A stretch of 64,000 nucleotides of DNA from a virus. Shown in pieces: positions 57,840-64,000 of the stretch. Position 1 is the first letter of the stretch. Every line of letters starts with the position of its first letter. A model generated the notes under the pieces. That model was not told the DNA's origin. It made no database searches and saw only the letters and a list, made by a program, of their open reading frames with translations. The stretch is taken from the IMG/VR virus record IMGVR_UViG_3300002494_000025, positions 1 to 64,000 of that record; one strand, written 5' to 3'. Made by a program: the position numbers and the translations under genes.

Positions 57840-59036
57840 TTATATCCGCATCGGTATTAACACATAAAAGTATGTAAGCTCACTATCAACTGGTGATATT
57901 TTGACTGGACTGACATTATCGACAAACTTAAACATACATTTACTTGTGTCTATATGTTTTATGATTTCGCTTAACAGTTTGGGGTTAAAACTAATAATCA
58001 AGTCACTTCCCTGTTTATCCACAATATCGAGTTCATCAATAACTTCACCAAAATCGGAACTTCTTACTATAAATCTTGTAATGTTATTAGTAATTTCCAG
58101 TACAAGTTTTTCCCCACTTTTGTTTGACAAGACTGATATATGTTTCAATGTCTCTTTCAATTTCTCTGTGTCGAACACTATCATAGTACTTGTGTTAATG
58201 TTAACAACTCGTGAATAGTCTGGAAATTTATCTTCAACAGTCCTGGTGATAATTTTTATATCGCCGGTATCAAACATCACAACTGAGGTATTGTATGATG
58301 TAGACACATTTATTTCTGGTTCTGTGGTTGTAGTTACTAATTTGTATATCTCTTTCATCGTTTTAAGATCTACAAGGAATTGAATAGACTGATTAATTGA
58401 TGTTTGAATTCTATCCGATGTTAGTCCTAGTCTATAACCATCAGTACCCACCAAAGTTAACTCATTATCTTTATTGACTAACCACAATACTGAATTCAAA
58501 TTCCTTAAATTGTAATCTGTGGATGTACAAAACAGTACCTTATCAATTAGTTCTTTTAATATGGATGTTTCTACTGTAAAAACATTATCAGTTTCACTTA
58601 CAAGAGTCTCAATATCTGGGAACTTATTCTCTTCAGAGTATGTTGTAAGTGTATATTTGGATTTTCCACTCTTGATAATTAGTTTACCATCATCTGTATG
58701 ATACATAAATGTAAGAACGTCATCTTTATCAAAACTTTTAACAATATCAAACAATAGATCTGATCTTACAAGAAACTTAGTTTCGTTACCACTACCACCA
58801 CTACCACTGAACTCGTATTCACTAACATTGATACTTGTTACAATTGTAGTTTGAAGATTTGTTGATACTAACTTAACCACTGGTTCCTTATCCATAAAAC
58901 CATTTTCAACTTTGAACAATATACATTGAAGTGTTGGATCAACTGTTCTAGAATTGGTAATATCATCAAGTATTTCAATTTTGTTGATAATATGATATTG
59001 TTTTACATTAAATGACACCACATTCTTTTTCAACAT
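57840..59036 (-). CDS. dnaN: DNA polymerase III beta-type sliding clamp
   Basis: 398 residues from the ATG at 59036, downstream of GAGGAGG though 14 nt away; a start at 59108 without a good site would add 24 residues. No TAG, TAA stop. Three tandem clamp domains, with TDGYRLGL in the second, KFPDYSRVV before the third and the C-terminal YFYVLIPMRI typical of bacterial beta clamps. It would tether the phage polymerase to DNA. A bacterial-type clamp with a family B polymerase is a mixed replisome. It follows the dUTPase gene in the WYL-dUTPase-clamp unit. Confidence 0.88.
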   Translation of the reverse strand: MLKKNVVSFNVKQYHIINKIEILDDITNSRTVDPTLQCILFKVENGFMDKEPVVKLVSTNLQTTIVTSINVSEYEFSGSGGSGNETKFLVRSDLLFDIVKSFDKDDVLTFMYHTDDGKLIIKSGKSKYTLTTYSEENKFPDIETLVSETDNVFTVETSILKELIDKVLFCTSTDYNLRNLNSVLWLVNKDNELTLVGTDGYRLGLTSDRIQTSINQSIQFLVDLKTMKEIYKLVTTTTEPEINVSTSYNTSVVMFDTGDIKIITRTVEDKFPDYSRVVNINTSTMIVFDTEKLKETLKHISVLSNKSGEKLVLEITNNITRFIVRSSDFGEVIDELDIVDKQGSDLIISFNPKLLSEIIKHIDTSKCMFKFVDNVSPVKISPVDSELTYFYVLIPMRI

Positions 59037-59119
59037 ACTTTCTTCATTTAACCTCCTCTCAAAATTTTGTATGTTATTAACAATATACACAAGTTGTACA
59101 TTTACCATCTTTAATACTT

Positions 59120-59899
59120 TTAATACCCTCTTTTTTGTCTATCAAAATTTTCGTGATTTTTCGTCATATAATGAATTATCAAATCTTCCAAACTTCTTTT
59201 TCCATCAAAATTAATAAACAACTCTGATAATATCTCATGTAATTCATTTGTAACTTTCAAAAACTCGGAATAATCAATATTATAATCCTGTTCTTTATAT
59301 GTTTTCCAATATTTCCATGGGAATAAATTTAAAAGTTTGGACAATTTAACAAATCCTTCAAACACTAGATCATTATATGTTGTAACGTTTTTGTATGGTG
59401 TGTCGAATGTAAAATTAAATGTTGACATCATATCGTTAACAACCTTTTCCACAATAACCTTTTGGTATGTTTTATCACTTACATAATTATCAATCTGATT
59501 ATTTAATTTATCGTTAATTATATTAACTATCAGTAACAATTGTAACAAGAAGTGATAAATATCAATTACTTCATAACGACATTCAACTTTGTACTCACTT
59601 AGTCTAACAATATGTTCGGCATTTGGAAGTTCATCAATCCAATTTTTAATTTCAACAAACTCATCAAACATTGCAAGTATTGTCTTTTCAGCCAGATCTT
59701 TGAATGTTAATCTAGATTGTTCCCAAGTTGGAAGTATTTTTCTTTTTATGATATCAATCATTAGAGAGTTCTGTAAATCAACCATATAGTACAAAATTGG
59801 TTTGTTAGATTGTTTTTTAAATTCCTCAATTTGTTGTTTCATTTGTGGATAGTATTGTATATGTATCTCAAACTGTGACTGTCGGTGTTGTCCCATCAT
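59120..59899 (-). CDS. dimeric all-alpha dUTPase
   Basis: 259 residues, no TAG, TAA stop, GGGGGT before the ATG. The metal-binding helices are visible as DEFVEIKNW (Glu80, Glu83) and ECRYEVIDIYHFLLQ (Glu110, Asp113), as in MazG/dUTPase_2 enzymes. The C-terminus has YMTKNHENFDRQKRGY, the family's KN-x-N-x-RQ-x-GY nucleotide-binding end. It hydrolyses dUTP to dUMP, keeping uracil out of phage DNA and feeding thymidylate synthesis. Its place between a WYL-like gene and the sliding clamp fits early DNA metabolism. Confidence 0.85.
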   Translation of the reverse strand: MMGQHRQSQFEIHIQYYPQMKQQIEEFKKQSNKPILYYMVDLQNSLMIDIIKRKILPTWEQSRLTFKDLAEKTILAMFDEFVEIKNWIDELPNAEHIVRLSEYKVECRYEVIDIYHFLLQLLLIVNIINDKLNNQIDNYVSDKTYQKVIVEKVVNDMMSTFNFTFDTPYKNVTTYNDLVFEGFVKLSKLLNLFPWKYWKTYKEQDYNIDYSEFLKVTNELHEILSELFINFDGKRSLEDLIIHYMTKNHENFDRQKRGY

Positions 59900-59936
59900 T
59901 TATTACCCCCTTTTATCTTAATGACATTCTATTCTG

Positions 59937-60284
59937 TTATTGTCTCTTGACATTTACGATGATTCTGGTCATTGCTTTATCATCTGGATTGTACTCTGGT
60001 CGTTGTGTTGGATCAAATTTTACCAAGATACCCTCAGACTGTAATGGTTCAACGTACTCAATCAACTCAACGTTAAACAACTTCCACCCTTCGGAATTTC
60101 CTGAAGTACTATAACCACTTTGTTGAAATGCACGTAATAATGTGTTACCAAGTCGGTTTACACCCAATACATATGGTTCCACAATACGTTCCCGTGGTTC
60201 ACCACGATATTTCAGTTTTACTACAGTTCTTTTTCTAATACTTTTCACCAGTACATTAATAATCTCATTTACACTCATCACCAT
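59937..60284 (-). CDS. stand-alone WYL-like domain protein
   Basis: 115 residues from the ATG at 60284, with AAGGAGGT upstream; no TAG, TAA stop. Contains LKYRGEPRERIVEPYVLGVNR, then NTLLRAF, EGWKLFNVELI and KFDPTQRPEY, the ordered landmarks of a WYL domain. It matches the short WYL-like protein coded at 56.2-56.5 kb. It lacks HTH and WCX parts. First gene of the dUTPase-clamp unit. It may sense nucleotides or bind single-stranded nucleic acid and tune replication enzymes; that role is inferred. Confidence 0.7.
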   Translation of the reverse strand: MVMSVNEIINVLVKSIRKRTVVKLKYRGEPRERIVEPYVLGVNRLGNTLLRAFQQSGYSTSGNSEGWKLFNVELIEYVEPLQSEGILVKFDPTQRPEYNPDDKAMTRIIVNVKRQ

Positions 60285-60318
60285 ACTTATCAACCTCCTT
60301 CTTTTAACTTGTGTCTAA

Positions 60319-60340
60319 TAATAATATATTGGATTTTGCA
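60319..60340 (-). promoter_or_regulatory. early motif TGCAAA-N8-TATTATTA, copy 6
   Basis: Read leftward: TGCAAA (60340-60335), 8 nt, TATTATTA (60326-60319), 35 nt before the WYL-like start. Confidence 0.6.
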
Positions 60341-60343
60341 ATT

Positions 60344-62038
60344 TTAACTGTCTAAACTCTCAAATAGTTGTTTGTTAAAATTTTCAATTTCATAAATCAT
60401 TAATTCATCAATATTTCTAAGTTCATGTTCATCGAATCTATCAATACCGAACAACATATCAAACACCTCGATTTTGGGATTGAGTATTTTGTTTAATACG
60501 TACTTATCAAATAACGATAATAAATTTATCACAATCCCGTCATTAACTTTCTTGTGACGTAGTCTATATATTCTTCCAACTCGTTGATTCATTTTAGCAG
60601 GATTGTATAGTTGGTCGTAATTAATCAGTACATCCAAATCAAGATTTACACCGGTTGATAACACATCTGTTGCAAGGATTATATACTGTTTTAAATTTTT
60701 TAATTGAGAACGATTGATTTGTTTTTTACTTGAAAACACAAATATGTTTTTATTTTTGAATATTTCATTCTTGGTAAGTAGTTCATACAGATGGTTAATG
60801 ACAGTTTCATAAAATGAGAAAATTATAACTTTTTTGTTACTGTATGATTGAAGAATGTCAAATATTTGTTTATCTTTGGGAGACATATAATTATCCCAGT
60901 CTACAGTTTTAACATACTTAGACAGTTCTGGTAGATATTTAGACTTATGTACAGTTTGTTTAATGATGACTGGATTATTTAATATCTCACGTAAATAGAT
61001 GAACCGTACAATGTTTTTAACAAGTGGGTGTGATATATTATTTGTTTCTTGTTTGAGGATTTGTATCATCTGTTTCTGAAGATTTTCCATACCAACATCA
61101 ACAGAAAAAGTATGAATATTTTGAAGGTATAATTTATCGATAACAACAACATCTGTTTTCCTCCTTCTTATATAAACTTTTGTTTGTTGTAATATAGATT
61201 TTAATTCATCCAAATTTTGATATTCGTACTTAGTGAACTTACCATTTTGAATTGGTGTTACATACCGTTCTATAAGTTTATTGGTCCAAATATCCATACC
61301 GTAAAACATAACTTGTAACAAATTAAAGAGTTCAATAACATGATTTTCAATTGGAGTGGCAGTGGATACAATAGTGAATGTCTCCGGTAAGAACTGGTTA
61401 ATAAACTTTATTACTTGTGTAACTTGGGTGTTGGAATTTTTTATTTTTTGTGCTTCATCTAATATTAACAATGTATATGAACTGTTATTTTTAATTTTGT
61501 TGAGGAAATCTACAATTAAACTAACCTGTAATTTGTCAGTTGTTCTAAACAAATCATAGTGTGTTACAATTAGATTAAATTTATTCAATTCATTTGTTGT
61601 ATAAAGTGATTTTTTATCAGTTAACAAAACAATGTTGAGGTACTTATGTAAATTATATTTTTTAATTTCTTCAAGAACATCAAATTTAACATTTTTAAGT
61701 GTAATATAGATTGTAGTAAATGGTTTGTTTATCGACTTGAAATAATCAGTTAACAATAATGTTGAAGACAGTGTTGACAGTGTCTTACCTAACCCAGTAT
61801 CGTCTGCCAATATAACGCCATGTTTTTTGAACAATATACCATTGAATATCTCATTTAAAAACTGTAAGAATTCAACTTGATGTTGTTGTAGTGTAATTTT
61901 GTACTTTGACTGTATCTTAATCTTATCAATATCAAGTCTTATGTTGGTGAACGTACTAATATATCTATTGTCACTTGGTGATATGTTATTTAAAAACAAG
62001 TATAAGTTGGTACTATATTCTTTTATGTGTTCAAACAT
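60344..62038 (-). CDS. SNF2-family DNA helicase/translocase
   Basis: 564 residues from the ATG at 62038 (a GTG at 62053 is the alternative); no TAG, TAA stop. Motif I is ADDTGLGKTLS (about 78-88), motif II LILDEAQKIKN (about 193-203), motif III TATPIENH, and the C-terminal lobe has ATDVLSTGVNLD and QRVGRIYRLRH (motif VI). This is the compact SNF2/RapA-like helicase seen in many lytic phages. It likely remodels replication or recombination intermediates, similar in role to T4 UvsW. It stands alone between motif copies 6 and 7. Confidence 0.88.
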   Translation of the reverse strand: MFEHIKEYSTNLYLFLNNISPSDNRYISTFTNIRLDIDKIKIQSKYKITLQQHQVEFLQFLNEIFNGILFKKHGVILADDTGLGKTLSTLSSTLLLTDYFKSINKPFTTIYITLKNVKFDVLEEIKKYNLHKYLNIVLLTDKKSLYTTNELNKFNLIVTHYDLFRTTDKLQVSLIVDFLNKIKNNSSYTLLILDEAQKIKNSNTQVTQVIKFINQFLPETFTIVSTATPIENHVIELFNLLQVMFYGMDIWTNKLIERYVTPIQNGKFTKYEYQNLDELKSILQQTKVYIRRRKTDVVVIDKLYLQNIHTFSVDVGMENLQKQMIQILKQETNNISHPLVKNIVRFIYLREILNNPVIIKQTVHKSKYLPELSKYVKTVDWDNYMSPKDKQIFDILQSYSNKKVIIFSFYETVINHLYELLTKNEIFKNKNIFVFSSKKQINRSQLKNLKQYIILATDVLSTGVNLDLDVLINYDQLYNPAKMNQRVGRIYRLRHKKVNDGIVINLLSLFDKYVLNKILNPKIEVFDMLFGIDRFDEHELRNIDELMIYEIENFNKQLFESLDS

Positions 62039-62085
62039 AAATTCACCATCCACAGTTTTATAAATTTTATAACATGTACTCTATT

Positions 62086-62107
62086 AAATAATATTTCATG
62101 ATTTACA
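62086..62107 (-). promoter_or_regulatory. early motif TGTAAA-N8-TATTATTT, copy 7
   Basis: Read leftward: TGTAAA (62107-62102), 8 nt, TATTATTT (62093-62086), 48 nt before the SNF2 start. Confidence 0.6.
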
Positions 62108-62189
62108 ATCTGACTGTAACTGATATCTGTAATGTGTAACATAATAATTATCAGTTACTAGTATCAGTTATATATATATCTGTAACATG

Positions 62190-62356
62190 ACGATTGTCAG
62201 TTATCAGTTGTATTAATATCAACATACATATATTCATAATATGACTATTGTCAGTTATCAGTTGTACTAACACTAATATACATGTATCTGTAATATAACA
62301 ATTATCAATTATCAGATCAGCTATATTAATATCAGTATACATACATCTGTAACATA
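62190..62356. repeat. 54-bp tandem repeat, about three units
   Basis: Units at 62190-62243 and 62244-62297 share AC(G/T)ATTGTCAGTTATCAG and similar ends. A more diverged third unit runs to about 62356 and merges into the 14-bp array. Confidence 0.65.
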
Positions 62357-62523
62357 ACAACTGTAATATGATATCTATAATATAACTATTGTAACATGAT
62401 ATCTGTAATATAACTACTGTAGTATGACACTTATAATATAACTACTGTAATATAATATCTGTAACATAACTACTGTAGTATGACATCTGTAATATAATTA
62501 CTGTAATGTAACTACTGTTAGTT
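62342..62523. repeat. 14-bp tandem array, 13 units
   Basis: Thirteen consecutive 14-bp units with consensus close to AACTACTGTAATAT, alternating with GATATCTGTAATAT. Almost every unit keeps the CTGTA core. No unit is missing or extended, so the phase is held over 182 bp. Confidence 0.8.
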
Positions 62524-62806
62524 ATTAGATCAGTTATATATACAATATCTGATACTGACATATATATATGTAACATAACTATAGTCAGTTACTAAGTCAG
62601 TTATGTATATAATATATTATATTATTATCTAGGAGACAGTTAATTTTTCTTTGAATAGTAACATACTATTAACAATAGTAACATGGTGGTAAGTTAATTT
62701 ATGTATAAACACTCTCTACCAAGTATTGAATATAAAAGTTTTCTTATAATTTTCATCCTGCCAACTCTAAGTAAAAATTATATTAATTTTTATTTATAAA
62801 TATGTT

Positions 62807-62845
62807 CGCGCGCACACGTCGACTTGGCCGGACCGGTCGGCATCG
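62807..62845. other. GC-rich island with palindromes
   Basis: About 39 bp of mostly G and C in a strongly AT-rich surround, including GTCGAC (62818-62823) and the 8-bp palindrome GACCGGTC (62831-62838). Possible protein-binding or packaging/origin element; no gene. Confidence 0.5.
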
Positions 62846-62902
62846 TACAATCTATCAATGTTTACGTGTACTTAATTGTCAATCTTGTTATTGTATATAA
62901 AG

Positions 62903-62924
62903 TGTAAACTCGAATATATTATTA
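62903..62924 (+). promoter_or_regulatory. early motif TGTAAA-N8-TATTATTA, copy 8 (rightward)
   Basis: TGTAAA (62903-62908), 8 nt, TATTATTA (62917-62924), 30 nt before the ATG at 62955. It is the only rightward copy, and it precedes the only rightward genes here that look early. Confidence 0.7.
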
Positions 62925-62954
62925 ATAGGTACAAATGTATGGGGGTGATTATAA

Positions 62955-63353
62955 ATGGTTATGTATACAAAAGAAATAACATTACCTATTCCAAGTCCAA
63001 CACGTGATGACCAAGTTGAATATGTAGATGTAGATAATATAAAGTTAGAAACTATTTATAATTTCGAAACACACGAATATGTTGCAATAGTTTGTAAAAT
63101 AAGAAAAAACAATACACATGAGAAACATCGAATATTTTATTTCAAAGTACCATATGAACGTGAATACGGATTTGCAAATTTAAGAAAAATTTTTGAAAAC
63201 ACTCAACTGGATTATGATTACAGTACGTATATTTCCAATCAACACAACAACATTGATTTAATGAACACAATCATAAATTTGTTCGAAACAATACAGAATG
63301 AAATCCAACAATCACAATCATCATTTCAAAATAATAAAACCGATGTAATGTAA
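62955..63353 (+). CDS. unknown early protein
   Basis: 132 residues, GGGGGTGAT before the ATG, no TAG, TAA stop. Mixed beta/alpha with RIFYFKVPYERE in the middle and a Gln/Ser-rich C-terminus. It shows a loose pattern match to the next protein (a strand ending in F-Y-F or F-S-F followed by N/E-rich turns), so the two may be related. Driven by early motif copy 8. Function unknown. Confidence 0.55.
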   Translation: MVMYTKEITLPIPSPTRDDQVEYVDVDNIKLETIYNFETHEYVAIVCKIRKNNTHEKHRIFYFKVPYEREYGFANLRKIFENTQLDYDYSTYISNQHNNIDLMNTIINLFETIQNEIQQSQSSFQNNKTDVM

Positions 63354-63382
63354 ATGTAAAACTTGGGAGGTGGGTGTAAATT

Positions 63383-63910
63383 ATGAGAAATGAAAGTAAT
63401 TTTAATGTTGACAACATGGAGTTCCCAAAAGTTTTAGAACACATCGAATGGCGTTTGGGTTCGATGGTTAGAATCAGACCATCAAAAGAAAAGGTTTTGT
63501 TCAGTTTTATGTTGAGAGACAAGAACAACAAAGATTACGATACGAATAGTAGAGTATTGTTTTCTACAAACATGTCTGAAACATATCAGATTATCAAGTA
63601 TCTCGATACACTCCTAAATACAGATACAGTTACACCATACACCCTAATCCATGTTCCAGATGGTCCAGATGGTACTAAAAATAATTAGGGAATAAAAAAG
63701 ATATTTACAATCATACCTAAACGTGATGAGAAGATGAAGTTACAAACGGTGTATATTTCTTTAATTGTAAACAACAATGGACATGAGATAAAATATATTA
63801 TCAGTTTTACTGATACAGGTGTGTTACGATATTTTGGATTTAAATTAAAATTAATGTACTATTGGTTAACAACAAACACACTAGTTGGATTCACCGAAAA
63901 CTGGATATGA
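63383..63910 (+). CDS. unknown protein with a single mid-gene TAG (TAG = Gln)
   Basis: 175 residues if the TAG at 63686-63688 (codon 102) is read as Gln; 101 residues if it is a stop. GGAGGTGG upstream, TGA stop. After the TAG the frame continues with sensible coding sequence (KKIFTIIPKRDEK, then beta strands LQTVYISLIV). It follows an early-type gene and promoter, so its product could depend on which code is active. No family recognised. Confidence 0.6.
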
Positions 63911-63922
63911 TATGAAAGAATG

Positions 63923-63946
63923 AAACCCACCAAATTTGGTGGGTTT
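63923..63946. terminator. terminator, perfect 12-bp palindrome
   Basis: AAACCCACCAAA directly followed by its reverse complement, then GTTTTTATTT. Ends the rightward two-gene unit. Confidence 0.85.
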
Positions 63947-64000
63947 GTTTTTATTTATTAGTTCGTATTTTTATTCATTTTCTGATTTTGTTCTTTGTTC

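Larger units (their letters stand above)
62039..62954. other. gene-free divergent region of block B (candidate origin)
   Basis: About 0.9 kb between the leftward SNF2 gene and a rightward gene. It holds a 54-bp repeat, a 14-bp tandem array, a long AT-only stretch and a short GC-rich island, and it is flanked by early motif copies facing outward. The open frame on the minus strand at 62151-62360 is the translated repeat and lacks a ribosome binding site. Repeats, AT-richness and divergent promoters suggest a replication origin or partition-like site. Confidence 0.5.

Noticed and set aside
62151-62360. 69-codon reverse-strand frame over the 54-bp repeats
   Set aside because: It translates the repeat (54 is a multiple of 3, so the frame stays open). 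No ribosome binding site and no coding signature.
62342-62523. CRISPR array
   Set aside because: The 14-bp units are contiguous without spacers and no cas genes are present.
25074-63910. TGA recoding as well as TAG
   Set aside because: TGA ends several late genes cleanly (28705, 30236, 31837, 33512, 43992, 63910), and no in-frame TGA was found inside genes.

Overview
The window holds two blocks of tailed-phage DNA that meet inside one tail gene near 24.9-25.1 kb. They differ in base composition, tail type and genetic code. No rRNA, tRNA, integrase or CRISPR array was recognised.

Block A (1 to about 24.4 kb) has moderate GC, strong AGGAGGTG-type ribosome binding sites and the standard code, with TAG used as a true stop at least twice. 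A leftward replication/recombination operon (RecA-like ATPase, unknown, YqaJ-type exonuclease, unknown) is separated from a rightward late operon by a gene-free AT-rich region (about 3.59-4.92 kb). That region carries iteron-like motifs, a perfect inverted repeat, homopurine tracts and a 240-bp-spaced direct repeat. A textbook sigma70-type promoter opens the late operon: small and large terminase, portal, minor head, scaffold, major capsid, connector/completion proteins, tail tube, tail assembly proteins, a 2444-aa tape measure and a tail hub/receptor-binding protein. This is a siphovirus-like module. A thermophilic or Firmicutes/Thermotogota-type host is possible, but I cannot establish it.

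Block B (about 25 kb to the end) is very AT-rich. Its rightward genes contain in-frame TAG codons, about 105 over roughly 5,400 codons between 25.07 and 44.5 kb plus about 15 in four genes further right, while TAA and TGA remain real stops. TAG fits glutamine, for example inside the CNLQC part of a radical SAM motif. These genes encode tail fibre proteins, two radical SAM proteins (one with a full SPASM domain), a glycosyltransferase-like protein, two His/Tyr/Asn/Ser-rich repeat proteins, six consecutive T4 gp19-like tail-tube paralogues, a Hjc-like nuclease, a permuted papain-like protein and a PhoH-like ATPase.

The leftward genes of block B are replication genes: SbcC/SbcD-like (T4 gp46/gp47-like) proteins, family B DNA polymerase, bacterial-type sliding clamp, dimeric dUTPase, SNF2-family helicase, C5 cytosine methyltransferase and two stand-alone WYL-like proteins. 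About 5,170 codons here contain no in-frame TAG, and none of these genes ends in TAG. Eight copies of a motif, TGTAAA-N8/9-TATTATTA, lie upstream of transcription units, seven leftward and one rightward, and hairpin terminators end most units. The pattern fits a lytic phage that reads early genes in the host code and most late genes after TAG is reassigned. The decoding machinery (suppressor tRNA, release factor or synthetase) is not in this window.

The most notable items are the TAG reassignment and its early/late partition, the code change inside one tail gene (true recombinant or chimeric contig), and the radical SAM/glycosyltransferase/repeat-protein cassette. Gene calls in block B are my own translations with TAG as Gln; a standard-code reading breaks most of the late genes.
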